Source: an uncultured delta proteobacterium (lineage in GTDB: Bacteria > Desulfobacterota > Syntrophia > Syntrophales > UBA8958). Taken from it: 64,000 nucleotides of DNA. Location: assembly GCA_903885795.1 (NCBI GenBank), contig CAISJV010000001.1, forward strand, positions 62,001 to 126,000, read 5' to 3'. Made by a program: the position numbers and the translations under genes. The notes under the pieces were generated by a model. The model was given only the letters and a program-made list of their open reading frames with translations, searched no databases and was not told the DNA's origin. Within the stretch, counting starts at the first letter, position 1. Every line of letters begins with the position of its first letter. Shown here one piece after another: positions 35,501-43,555 of the stretch.

Positions 35501-37118
35501 AGTGCTTGCCGGACATGCCGATGCCGTCAATTTTGTCGCTTTCAGTCCTTCCGGCGATCGCCTGGTTTCCGCTTCTTATGACAAGACGGCTCGCCTGTGG
35601 GATGCCAAAAGCGGCGCCCCGCTTGCCGTGCTCGCCGGACATGAGGACTGGGTCAGAACAGCCAGGTTCGACCCATCCGGCAACCGGGTAATCACCGCTT
35701 CTTATGACAGGACAGCGCGGCTCTGGGATGTAAAAAGCGGCGCCCAGCTGGCAGTATTTGCCGGACATGAGGACAGAGTGCTCTTTGCTGATTTCAGCCC
35801 GCCCGGTGATCGTGTCATTACGGTTTCTTCGGACAATACGGCGCGGCTTTGGAATACACTCAAGAACCCGCAGCTCGCAGTGCTCACCGGGCATGGGGAT
35901 ATGGTCCGGTCCGCCGCATTTAGCCCTGCGGGCGACCAGGTGGTCACCGCCTCTGCCGACGGGACTGCACGGCTTTGGGACTCCCGCACCGGCGCACACC
36001 TCGCGCTGCTGGCCAAACACAAGGATTGGGTCCGTTCCGCCGTGTTTAGTCCGTCCGGCGATCGTGTGGTCACTGCTTCCGGTGACAATACGGCGCGGCT
36101 GTGGGACACCCGCACCGGCGTCCAGCTCGCAGTGTTTACCGGTCATAACGGTTCGGTTCTTTCCGCTGTTTTCAATTTGCCGGGGGATCTCGTTCTCACG
36201 GCTTCTTCCGACAGCACGGCCCGCGTGTGGAATGCCCGCACCGGCGCCCAGCTGGCAGTATTTGCCGGGCACAAGGGAACGGTTGAAACAGCAGCGTTCA
36301 GCCCCTCCGGCAATCTTGTGGTTACTGCCTCGGGTGACAACACGGCACGGCTGTGGGATGCCAAAAAAAGCACCCTCCTGGCAGTGCTTACCGGCCATGA
36401 GGGACCGGTATATTCCGCCGCCTTTAACCCTGCGGGAGACCGGGTGGTTACGGCTTCCCGAGACAAGACGGCGCGGCTGTGGGACGTCCGCACCGGCGCC
36501 CAGCTGGCAGTGCTTGCCGGCCATGAACGCACGGTTTTGTCAGCCCTGTTTAGCCCCTCCGGTGATCGTATAATTACAGCTTCCCGGGACAAAACAGTGC
36601 GGCTGTGGGACTCCCTTACCGGCGCCCAGCTTGCCGTCTTCCCCGGCCATGGGGCGGCGGTTCATTCCGCCGTATTCAGTTCTGCGGGCGATCGTGTAGT
36701 AACGGCTTCGGAAGATAAAACAGCGCGGCTGTGGGATGTACGACTACTGACTGCCACTGATCGCGACCTTCTCGACTATCTGCAGATTGCCAAACTGCGG
36801 TTTTTGACCGATGAAGAAAGACGGAGATTTTTTCTGTCCGAATCAAAGGCAGTGGCGGCGCGACCATTCAGCAAGGGAGGCTCTAAAGACCCGTCTATCC
36901 ATCGGCAACTGGCTGAACGCTACGAACGTGGTGACGGAGTTCCTGTGGATTTGGAAAAGGCTTTGTACCAGCATGCATTGGCAGCGCGACTTTATGAAAT
37001 AGCCGGTGATGCGGAAAACACCGCTTACGAAACTGCCCGCCGCGGCACTATTGCCCGCAACCTGCCTTTCTCCGCGGCGGTAAAGATCTGGCGGGAGGCA
37101 AAAACATGGCGCCCTTGA
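32571..37118 (+). CDS. DUF4062 / STAND-type NTPase / membrane segment / 15 WD40 repeats
   Basis: The 1515-residue protein has, in order: a DUF4062-like domain (about 5-120, FISSPGDVRPER); a STAND-type NTPase (about 205-480) introduced by SPFRGLESF, with Walker A GASGSGKSS (252-260) and Walker B LVLVVDQLEE (about 354-363); a helical region; one hydrophobic segment (about 670-693) with basic residues before it; 15 WD40 repeats of 42 residues (about 769-1394), each with GH...D.T.RLWD; and a Sel1-like helical tail. Positive-inside would put the NTPase in the cytoplasm and the propellers in the periplasm. STAND proteins are switch NTPases that oligomerise on sensing a ligand; many act in phage defence or programmed death. 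The WD40 part is the likely sensor, and the DUF4062 domain may be effector or adaptor. Its trigger is unknown. Confidence 0.85.
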   Translation: MVENKKILKIFISSPGDVRPERLIAERVVQRLDREFTYHCRIEPVLWERKPLVATKHFQDDIPLPSSSDIVLVIVWTRLGTPLPSPRFFGAMTGARVTGTEWEFEEAYKANAEHGTPDLLVYRKTAPSLVSLRGDEAEGRRLQAGMVDDFIHQWFIDSRDGTFKAASHTFEHPAELEELLESHLRAKIIERLGDVPEMHGIRWHKGSPFRGLESFEIEHAQVFFGRTRARHELRQNLTARLEAGCPFLLVMGASGSGKSSLVKAAMLPDLQLPGMLPNFGKVHFAVMRPSDHGGDPDMALAAALLSAKALPGLPPGLEKLAAAPPDELARQVVLELQALSQAAQLAPPWEARLVLVVDQLEEIFAETVTSTQRTAFVAKMETLARSGVVVMATMRSDFFDRLETLPQLVALSEGIGRTLLLSPDDAEIGQIIRQPAQEAGLTFEVRDGIPLDETLRMAAAAEPGVLPLLEFTLDQLWHKRTDEGQLTIAAYDDLGGLKGAIGRRAEDIFLAQPAEVRSALPAVLFALARAEQGEKGRIMANSAPMAGFAAGSPERCLVDALLAPAARLLVTNDKGDLRVAHEALLSHWARAHELVESDRADLQVREKLLGAFAEWSKESGRKRDSLLLQGGLPLSQAEDLLIRRRGELKAELIGYIEASTAYNQRKIRRLKIAVVAFALLAVIACVGSWFGFTGQAAAIKRERQALLNESRFLTKTALDIAQTGIHERTSLVIEAALPKDIDRPDRPESRDALAALARISEEDRLSGILNGHKGPVDFASFSQSGNRVLTASEDNTARLWDVRSGAQLAVLAGHGDWVVSATFNPSGDRVVTASFDNTARLWDAKSGALLKVLTGHADRVLFAAFSPSGDRVVTASFDNTARLWDAKSGAPLAVLTGHGGPVLSVAFNPSGDRVVTASFDNTARLWDAKSGALIKVLTGHAHWVKSAVFSPSGDRVATASYDKTLRLWDAKSGAQLKVLAGHADAVNFVAFSPSGDRLVSASYDKTARLWDAKSGAPLAVLAGHEDWVRTARFDPSGNRVITASYDRTARLWDVKSGAQLAVFAGHEDRVLFADFSPPGDRVITVSSDNTARLWNTLKNPQLAVLTGHGDMVRSAAFSPAGDQVVTASADGTARLWDSRTGAHLALLAKHKDWVRSAVFSPSGDRVVTASGDNTARLWDTRTGVQLAVFTGHNGSVLSAVFNLPGDLVLTASSDSTARVWNARTGAQLAVFAGHKGTVETAAFSPSGNLVVTASGDNTARLWDAKKSTLLAVLTGHEGPVYSAAFNPAGDRVVTASRDKTARLWDVRTGAQLAVLAGHERTVLSALFSPSGDRIITASRDKTVRLWDSLTGAQLAVFPGHGAAVHSAVFSSAGDRVVTASEDKTARLWDVRLLTATDRDLLDYLQIAKLRFLTDEERRRFFLSESKAVAARPFSKGGSKDPSIHRQLAERYERGDGVPVDLEKALYQHALAARLYEIAGDAENTAYETARRGTIARNLPFSAAVKIWREAKTWRP
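34875..36748 (+). repeat. 15 tandem 126-nt repeats (WD40 coding)
   Basis: The period is 126 nt. Repeats 2-4 are nearly identical at DNA level: the stretch starting GGGTGATCGTGTAGTCACTG begins at 35048, 35174 and 35300. Such identity implies recent duplication or gene conversion, common in sensor arrays under changing selection. Confidence 0.9.
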
Positions 37119-37120
37119 TT

Positions 37121-37160
37121 GCCGATGCCAACGAAGATAGCGCCTTGATTTAGAAGTGGA
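37121..37160 (-). repeat. Partial copy (C) of dispersed palindromic element
   Basis: The minus strand shows AAATCAAGGCGCTATCTTCG then TTGGCATCGGC, matching the core at 2518-2560 and 54586-54712. It begins 3 nt after the stop codon of the WD40 protein gene. Confidence 0.7.
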
Positions 37161-37166
37161 ATAAAC

Positions 37167-37499
37167 CTACCTGGAACCTGCCTCCTTGCTGTTGCAACTC
37201 CAGGTATACGAATCGGCAGGATTTGCCAGTCTGGCAGAATAGGTAGCATCATACTGCAACTTGCAGACAGCGTTCATGTCCACGGGGTACTCCCGCTTGC
37301 CGAGGGTGCAGCGCCAGGAGTTCCCCGTGCTGCGGGTATGGGATATGCCGGCAGAATCGCCGTAGGCCTTCCGGCAATATGCAAGAACGTCGATACTGCG
37401 TCCGGTGCTAGCGTCGAAGTTGCGCTTGTCCTGTGCCCAGGACAAGGTCAGGACCGCTGATAAACACAATACCGTCAGTGCCAAGGTCAACCTTTTCAT
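37167..37499 (-). CDS. Small secreted four-cysteine protein
   Basis: The ATG at 37497-37499 opens a clear signal peptide (MKRLTLALTVLCLSAVLTL, cleavage near SWAQ), so I prefer it to the much longer upstream frame, which overlaps the next gene. The mature part (about 88 residues) has four Cys (AYC, WRC, AVC, WSC) that may form two disulfides. I do not recognise a family. It lies between the WD40 protein and a glycosyltransferase on the other strand. Confidence 0.65.
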   Translation of the reverse strand: MKRLTLALTVLCLSAVLTLSWAQDKRNFDASTGRSIDVLAYCRKAYGDSAGISHTRSTGNSWRCTLGKREYPVDMNAVCKLQYDATYSARLANPADSYTWSCNSKEAGSR

Positions 37500-37513
37500 C
37501 ACAGTTCCACTTC

Positions 37514-38638
37514 CTATGCTCTGCAGTTGTGACTCAAAATATCTGACGGTTCCGCAAAAAGTCCATTTCCTGCGATCGGCTTCATCCTTCCTGTTTCGGC
37601 TAAAAGCTTTGCCGTCGTTGCCAGCGACCACCGCTTTTTGATGGTGGCGCGGATTTCCGTGCTGTGAGCGGCGATAAATTGCCGTCGCCGCTCCGTCGCC
37701 GCCTCGTCACGCATCATCCTTGCCAGGGCGTTAGTATCTCCGAGAGGATAAAGAAAATCGTCTGCCCGATCTCCGAACAGGGTTTGGGCAATAACCTTGT
37801 GGGCGGGAATGTCTGACATTAGCGGTGGACAACCGGAATACGCCGATTCGATTGGACTCATGCTGAATCCCTCATAGGCTGATGAGCACACATACGCAAA
37901 ATACGGGGTATAATCAAAGGCGCCTGCCGACGGAACGCGGTCTAGGCGGACTCTCCCCGTCTCCTTGCTGTCTTCGGGGATCTCTTTTTCAATAAGCCGC
38001 ATTTGTTCGGCGTCTTCCCTGTTGTCAAAGACGTGGCTGGGTAACAGCCTGAGATACAGCATGGCTCCATTCTCCAGAGCGGCCTCCCGAAAGGCGCTTG
38101 CAATATCGTAAAACCTCTTTCTTGGCGTCAATCGTCCGGAAGAAGCAAAGATCATGGGAATGGTTCGCCGGGGTGACGGGTGGACGGGAGGCAATGCTTC
38201 CGGTATAGGCACACCAACTGTGACCACCTCGGCAGAATAGCCGTCCGCGGCAAGAGAGTCCTTGAGGAACTCTGTCGAGGCCAGCAACTTTGCCCCCATT
38301 TCAACAACGGCGGCGACATTGTCAAAATGGTGGGGCCAGTAGTCATGGATGTAAACCCAGACTGGAATGCAACGTGCCTGGCACCATTCCAGCAAAGCAA
38401 GACTGAACTCCCACTGTACTTCTATATGCAGGTTTATCCCGATGATAGAGGTGGCATCGGAGTGTTTTTTGTCAAGTTCCCTGGTAAAATCGGTGGGCGT
38501 ACCGGAAAAGCTGAGATAGTCGGCCCTACCTTCTCCCGTCGCCGGGAATAAGCGCAGAATCTCGGCAATCATGACTGTTACGCCAGTAATGTGAGATAAT
38601 GAAAAATGATGTACCAGCAGCATCTTTGACCGTTCCAC
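37514..38638 (-). CDS. Glycosyltransferase-like protein, GT-B fold
   Basis: 374 residues. The N-terminus MLLVHHFSLSHITGV and the central FASSGRLTPRKRFYD (nucleotide-sugar-binding opening of GT4 enzymes) are followed by EGFSMSPIESAYSGCPPLMS, an E-x7-E-like motif. It probably transfers a sugar to a surface polymer; donor and acceptor are unknown. Starts: GTG at 38638 or ATG at 38623, neither with a strong ribosome binding site. The stop lies 15 nt before the small secreted protein gene. Confidence 0.78.
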   Translation of the reverse strand: MERSKMLLVHHFSLSHITGVTVMIAEILRLFPATGEGRADYLSFSGTPTDFTRELDKKHSDATSIIGINLHIEVQWEFSLALLEWCQARCIPVWVYIHDYWPHHFDNVAAVVEMGAKLLASTEFLKDSLAADGYSAEVVTVGVPIPEALPPVHPSPRRTIPMIFASSGRLTPRKRFYDIASAFREAALENGAMLYLRLLPSHVFDNREDAEQMRLIEKEIPEDSKETGRVRLDRVPSAGAFDYTPYFAYVCSSAYEGFSMSPIESAYSGCPPLMSDIPAHKVIAQTLFGDRADDFLYPLGDTNALARMMRDEAATERRRQFIAAHSTEIRATIKKRWSLATTAKLLAETGRMKPIAGNGLFAEPSDILSHNCRA

Positions 38639-38681
38639 AAGCGTCCCCTAAACGTCCCTCCTTAAGTTGTCATACGTCCTA

Positions 38682-40811
38682 TTACTTGCCGGGGAAATCA
38701 TAATTTCTTCTGACCCGGTAAGTGCTAAACTTTCCAAAACCCTTTGCATAATTAACTTTTCCCACATAGTCAGAATAAAACTCCTCAACCTGATAAGCAG
38801 CGGCCAAGGCGGCAAATGCCTGGCTGCAATATATCTGCCCCGGCGGAGTAATCGGTTCTATCCTTGCCGCCCGGCTGACATGACTGCCGGTGTACATTTC
38901 CTGCCCCGTAACGGGATCGCTGCAGTGGTACACAGGCCCTGCATGCAGGGAAATGCGGAGATTCAACCCCTTGGGCAGCCCTTTTGTTTCCCAGGGGGTC
39001 CGGGCAACGATATCGGCAACATCAAGGGCGAACACACCTGCATCGCGTACACTCTTGAAGACGAAATATAATCCGTCTCCCCAGGTATTTCTTGTTTCAG
39101 GTTTATAATTGCTACGGGCAATAAAATCGGCGATAGACCCCATGAATTCTTTTATAAAACCGGGGATATACCCTTCGTGCATCTTGCTGTAACCTACGAC
39201 ATCCCCGAAAAAGATCGCCATGATTTGCGTCTTGAAAGCCTGTTCAGTTTCTTCGCCCGTATGGGGGGAACTTTTTTTCGCCGCCCTTTTCGTTTTTTTT
39301 GCAATGCTTATAGGGATACTGATTATTTCGCCTTCATAACCGATAGACTTCCACCACCTTACCGTTTCGCAAGTCGGGCTTTGTTCCCTTTTCCCATCTC
39401 TGCTCATCGCTGAAATAAGATAGAGTCTGGTATCCAACTGTCTGGCTTTGAGTAAAGCCAGTCCAAAGAGGAATTGATTGGTATAAAAGAAGGTGTCCTT
39501 CATTTTCCCTATCGGCCATTCGGAGGCAAAGGAAACCCTTTCCTCTTCATTCAAGGTATTGAATGTGTCTTCAAAAAGTCTTTTCCAGTCCATGCCGCCA
39601 GTGGCGACGGTGCATTCCAGTATGAATCTATCCTTGTTAAAAGGTAGGGCAACATAGGCTTCACATCCTTTTTCCATGAGTGTATTCAGAAAGCACAAGT
39701 CATGGCCCGCCTTTGCGGAAGAATAACCGATGCCTATGCCATTTTTATCTATTATGTCGGAAATCCGGTTATCTATGTATTCGATATCTTCGATGATTAT
39801 ATCGCTTACAAAAACTGCTACGCCTGGAAGCTGAAGGGCCTTTTCAATGCTACTGCCGTCGATGCCAAGATACTCGATCAAAAAGCGGGCATTTTTTCTT
39901 GTTGCCTGCAAATCCTGGGGCATGCCCTTTCCCAGTTTGCCGGTGCGTTCGTAGTACTCCCGTGCTTTCCCGTAATCTTTCAGGATGAGATACGCCTCTG
40001 CCAGTGTGGCGGTGAGATAGTATTCGGCATTACTCAATTCTTCGGGATCGGCCAGTTTCTCTAAACAGTCCTTGCGCACCATGGACGCTATTTTATTCGC
40101 TGTTTTGGACTTGCCGAGAAGTGTCGCCAGTGTGGCGGTATTGATCCCCGGATAATAACCACCCGTACTTGCGAAGCATTTCTGATAAGTTTCAAAAGCC
40201 AGAGAAAGATATTTTTTTATGGTTTCAGGGTCCCGGGATTGCAACCATTCTTCCTTATACGTTCTGGCAAGGATCCCGAGAGTTTCCTCGTCATCATGTC
40301 CTGCTTCCACCAATTGAATCAAGATATCCCTGGCAGATTCAAGCACTCCCAAGTCGGCAAGAACCAGAGCTTTTAGCTGGAGAAGCCGCGTGTCTTGCGG
40401 CCAGGAAGACAGCCCCGTTTCTATTGCATCGTATGCCTGTAAGGAGTCGCCCTTTCTCCGTAAGTTGCTTCCGAGCTGCCTGAAAGAATCAACAGTCAAT
40501 AATTCGGCATAAGTAGTATCCCCGGACGCCGGCGGGATTATACTGCATCCGGAAGCAACCAGCATTTTTATTGATTCGGCCAGGGTCTTACGATCATAGT
40601 CTTTCTCTTCCTCAGGCAACTCGGCGTATGGAACAAGGCAGGGATGCTCTCTTAAGACATCATCTCTCTTCGGCCCATATCTCCAGCCTTCGGATATTCT
40701 CTTCCGAGCCCAGTTATCATGAATGCTGACGGAAAGTTTCTCGATGATTTCTTCCAGGTATGGAGCAAGTTTTACTTTTGAAGTGTCAATAGGCTTAGGT
40801 TCGTATTTCAA
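38682..40811 (-). CDS. RyR-domain / TPR-S / SLOG-like / class III nucleotide cyclase
   Basis: About 709 residues. Residues 1-95 fit a RyR (ryanodine-receptor repeat) domain: YEPKPIDTSKV, HDNWARKRISEGW, YGPKRDD, HPCLVPYAELPEEEKDYDR. Residues about 115-330 are TPR-S (TRAFs-binding) repeats with the hallmark YYPGINTATLATLLG. About 340-500 has GIGYSSAKAGHD and CEAYVALPF, which resemble a SLOG-type nucleotide-sensing domain. The C-terminal class III cyclase (about 545-690) keeps both metal Asp (FFGDVVGYSK, WGDGLYFVF) and the Arg of VSRAARIE; Ser replaces the usual Asn. It should make cAMP or another cyclic NMP on a stress cue. I chose the TTG at 40811 because GGGAGG lies 6 nt upstream; ATGs upstream are in frame but less likely. 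Confidence 0.8.
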   Translation of the reverse strand: MKYEPKPIDTSKVKLAPYLEEIIEKLSVSIHDNWARKRISEGWRYGPKRDDVLREHPCLVPYAELPEEEKDYDRKTLAESIKMLVASGCSIIPPASGDTTYAELLTVDSFRQLGSNLRRKGDSLQAYDAIETGLSSWPQDTRLLQLKALVLADLGVLESARDILIQLVEAGHDDEETLGILARTYKEEWLQSRDPETIKKYLSLAFETYQKCFASTGGYYPGINTATLATLLGKSKTANKIASMVRKDCLEKLADPEELSNAEYYLTATLAEAYLILKDYGKAREYYERTGKLGKGMPQDLQATRKNARFLIEYLGIDGSSIEKALQLPGVAVFVSDIIIEDIEYIDNRISDIIDKNGIGIGYSSAKAGHDLCFLNTLMEKGCEAYVALPFNKDRFILECTVATGGMDWKRLFEDTFNTLNEEERVSFASEWPIGKMKDTFFYTNQFLFGLALLKARQLDTRLYLISAMSRDGKREQSPTCETVRWWKSIGYEGEIISIPISIAKKTKRAAKKSSPHTGEETEQAFKTQIMAIFFGDVVGYSKMHEGYIPGFIKEFMGSIADFIARSNYKPETRNTWGDGLYFVFKSVRDAGVFALDVADIVARTPWETKGLPKGLNLRISLHAGPVYHCSDPVTGQEMYTGSHVSRAARIEPITPPGQIYCSQAFAALAAAYQVEEFYSDYVGKVNYAKGFGKFSTYRVRRNYDFPGK

Positions 40812-40886
40812 GGTCGACCTCCCGATTAATCGGGTCCCTCCTAACATGGAAGCCCTCATAAAAAGCTTATTATAACAGAGCATTCC

Positions 40887-41903
40887 TTATTTAAACAGCC
40901 CGGCAAAGCGCCATTTTTTCCGCTTTTTCCAATTCCCCTTGAGATATGCATAATTAGCCAGTAGCGGCAGAACCGAAGTCGCCTCCGCGTAGACCATTTT
41001 TTCATAGGCCACATCTACCTTTCCCCAGGATTGGGCCTCCCTCAGGGTGGAGCTGGAGCAGGCGCCGTCCCGGGCGTCCGCCACGGTAATCTGGATGGCG
41101 TATTTATGCATGGGGACTTCCTTGCCGAGGATCTCGGCGCAGATGACCGTATCCTGCACAAAATTCTTGGGAACGCCACCGCCGATCATGAGCAATCCCG
41201 TGGTCCCCGCCTTGATCTTGATCATTGTCAACTCACGGAAATCTTTCACCGAATCGATTGATAAGCAGTTATCGGGCCGTTCATGCTGATGCAGAACGAG
41301 GCCGAATCCAGCGCTGCTGTCGGAAAAGGCGGGGCAGAAAATGGGGACGTCATTTTCATAGGCCGCCTGCACAAGGGAATCTTTCTTCTTGGCGCGGGTG
41401 GTCAGATATTTCCCCATCTCCCGGATGAACTCACGGGAGGAGTAAGGTCTGGGGACCAGGGCGTCGGATATTTCCTTGACGGTGCGGTCACAGCTCTGCA
41501 ACTGCGCCTCGTCGATATAGGTGTCGTAGATCCGGTCGATGTATAAGGAGCGGAGCGTCTGGTCATCAGCATGGGGCGAACCCTGATAGTGAAGGAAGCC
41601 GAGGGCCTCGAAGAAGTCCATATCCACAATCGCCGCGCCCGTGGCGACGATGGCGTCCACCATGTTGTTTTTCACAAGATCGACATAGATCTGCATACAC
41701 CCGGCGGCAGAAGTGCTGCCGGCAATAGTCAGAATCACGGCGCATTTTCTGTCTTTCAGCATCCGGTCGTAGATGTCGGCGGCATCGCCTAAGTCCCTGG
41801 CAGTAAAAGACATTCCTTTCATGGCATCAACAATGCCTACGGCGTCAAAAGACTTGATGTCGATATGCCGGACCGGCTTTTTCAAAAAATCTTTTTTCTT
41901 CAT
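40887..41903 (-). CDS. Deoxyhypusine synthase-family protein
   Basis: 338 residues with the NAD-binding Rossmann pattern of deoxyhypusine synthases (LTIAGSTSAAG, IVATGAAIVDMDF, GGGVPKNF) and the conserved C-terminal DARDGACSSS. Eukaryotic and archaeal enzymes modify eIF5A; bacterial relatives may make homospermidine or aminobutylate other substrates. Whether the catalytic Lys is at the usual place needs an alignment. It abuts the cyclase gene (stop 76 nt before its TTG) on the same strand. Confidence 0.85.
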   Translation of the reverse strand: MKKKDFLKKPVRHIDIKSFDAVGIVDAMKGMSFTARDLGDAADIYDRMLKDRKCAVILTIAGSTSAAGCMQIYVDLVKNNMVDAIVATGAAIVDMDFFEALGFLHYQGSPHADDQTLRSLYIDRIYDTYIDEAQLQSCDRTVKEISDALVPRPYSSREFIREMGKYLTTRAKKKDSLVQAAYENDVPIFCPAFSDSSAGFGLVLHQHERPDNCLSIDSVKDFRELTMIKIKAGTTGLLMIGGGVPKNFVQDTVICAEILGKEVPMHKYAIQITVADARDGACSSSTLREAQSWGKVDVAYEKMVYAEATSVLPLLANYAYLKGNWKKRKKWRFAGLFK

Positions 41904-42031
41904 ATCCTCCCCAATCCTAAAAAGATATTTTCCTTTAAATCATAGACGGATAAATGTCAATGACTTAAGAAAAACTACCTTGTCATCCCTTCTGATTTCT
42001 GATAGGCCTCGCTCCAGAAAGAAGGCAGGTC

Positions 42032-43351
42032 ATGCAAGACGTCTGGACAGTCAGCCAGCTCAGTGAACATATTAAAAACCTTTTGGAAGCCCGGTTCGAA
42101 ACCCTCTGGGTGGAGGGGGAGGTATCCAACCTGCGTCGGCCGTCGTCGGGTCACAGCTATTTCACCCTGAAAGACGACCGGAGCCAGGTCCGGTCCGTGA
42201 TCTTCCGGTCGGCGCAAAAACTGCCCTTTGATCTCGAAGACGGTCTGCACATCGCCTGCCGGGCCCGGCTTACCGTCTATGCCCCGCGGGGAGACTATCA
42301 ACTTATTATTGACCGGGTGGAACCAAGAGGGCTGGGGGCGCTCCAGAAAGCCTTCGAACAGCTCAAAGCCAAACTTCAGGCGGAGGGATTGTTCGATGAG
42401 GGGCATAAAAAACCTCTGCCGTTTCTGCCAAAGCGCATCGGTGTGATCACCTCTCCCACCGGCGCCGTGATCAGGGATATCATCCAGGTAACGGGCCGGC
42501 GTTTCCCCGGGATTTCCATCCTTATTGCCCCCGTGCGGGTCCAGGGACCCGAAGCGCCCCCGGAGATTATCAAGGCGATCGATACTCTGCAAAAACAGCA
42601 TGACGTCGACGTCATCATCCTGGCCCGGGGAGGAGGTTCCCTGGAGGATCTGCACCCCTTCAACACGGAAGAGGTGGCCCGGGCGGTTTTCCGTTCCCCC
42701 ATTCCCATCGTCTCCGCCGTCGGTCATGAGACGGATTATACCATCACCGATTTCGTTGCCGACCTGCGGGCGCCGACCCCTTCCGCAGCGGCGGAAATGG
42801 TTGTCCCGTTCCGGGAGCAACTGTGCCGGCAAATAGACGGCTCCTACTGGCGCCTCCTGCAAGTCCAGCGGCGGTTGGCGGCACGACGCCGGGAAAGGGT
42901 CGCGGAGGCAATCCGGCGCCTCAAATCACCGGATAGAATCCTCAGCGATTTCCGCATGATCCTCGATGATCAACTGGATAAGTTGACCTTGTCCATGAAC
43001 CGGACCTTTGCCGGTGGCGGCCAGGAGCTGCGTTATCTGAAGACCCGCCTCACCCAGGCCGGTCCCGGTGACAGCATCGATAAGTTCCGGATGAACGTCA
43101 TCCACCGGGAGCAGCAGCTTGTTGGCGGGATGCGGAACTGCCTCAAAGAAAACAGGCATGCCATGGAGCGGCAATGGATAGCCCTTCAGAACCTCAGCCC
43201 CCTGGGGGTTTTGCAAAGGGGTTACAGTATCACCCGCCGGCTCCCGGAGGGAACCATCGTGAGAAATGCCGCTATACTTGCGGTTGGGAATCATATCGAT
43301 GTTCAGGTGGCCTCGGGAAATATCCGCGCCCGGGTAGAAGATGTGCTATAG
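42032..43351 (+). CDS. xseA: Exodeoxyribonuclease VII large subunit
   Basis: 439 residues with the N-terminal OB fold (VWVEGEVSNLR-type, SGHSYFTLKDD), the catalytic domain (IGVITSPTGAVIRDI; RGGGSLEDL; AVGHETDYTI) and a long helical C-terminus ending RGYSITR. Exo VII degrades single-stranded DNA from both ends with many XseB subunits. It is first in the run xseA-xseB-ispA-dxs-tlyA-ispH. Confidence 0.95.
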   Translation: MQDVWTVSQLSEHIKNLLEARFETLWVEGEVSNLRRPSSGHSYFTLKDDRSQVRSVIFRSAQKLPFDLEDGLHIACRARLTVYAPRGDYQLIIDRVEPRGLGALQKAFEQLKAKLQAEGLFDEGHKKPLPFLPKRIGVITSPTGAVIRDIIQVTGRRFPGISILIAPVRVQGPEAPPEIIKAIDTLQKQHDVDVIILARGGGSLEDLHPFNTEEVARAVFRSPIPIVSAVGHETDYTITDFVADLRAPTPSAAAEMVVPFREQLCRQIDGSYWRLLQVQRRLAARRRERVAEAIRRLKSPDRILSDFRMILDDQLDKLTLSMNRTFAGGGQELRYLKTRLTQAGPGDSIDKFRMNVIHREQQLVGGMRNCLKENRHAMERQWIALQNLSPLGVLQRGYSITRRLPEGTIVRNAAILAVGNHIDVQVASGNIRARVEDVL

Positions 43352-43555
43352 AGAGCTTATTGCATAACCGAAGAAAAATGGTTCGTAAGCAGCGAATCAA
43401 ATGTTTTTCGCCGTTCCATGATTGAGCTTAACACTTGGTAATAAATAAGAATTATGCGAAAACAGATCAGAAGCGAAAAAGATTTTTGAGCTGCGGCGCA
43501 GCCATTTTTCAAAGGTCTCATCGAAGGAATAAGTAGATATGGGAAGGAAGCAGGC
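43352..43555 (+). other. 204-bp xseA-xseB spacer
   Basis: No gene is seen. A short hairpin GCTGC-GGC-GCAGC (43490-43502) flanked by T-rich sequence might be a weak terminator or attenuator between the two subunit genes, which are normally adjacent. Confidence 0.4.

Noticed and set aside
35277-36524. 415-residue minus-strand frame with repeats
   Set aside because: Antisense mirror of the WD40 array; its repeats only reflect the 126-nt period.
34875-36748. Regular repeats suggesting CRISPR
   Set aside because: Period 126 nt, coding, no short repeats with unique spacers; it is a WD40 array. No CRISPR seen elsewhere in the window.
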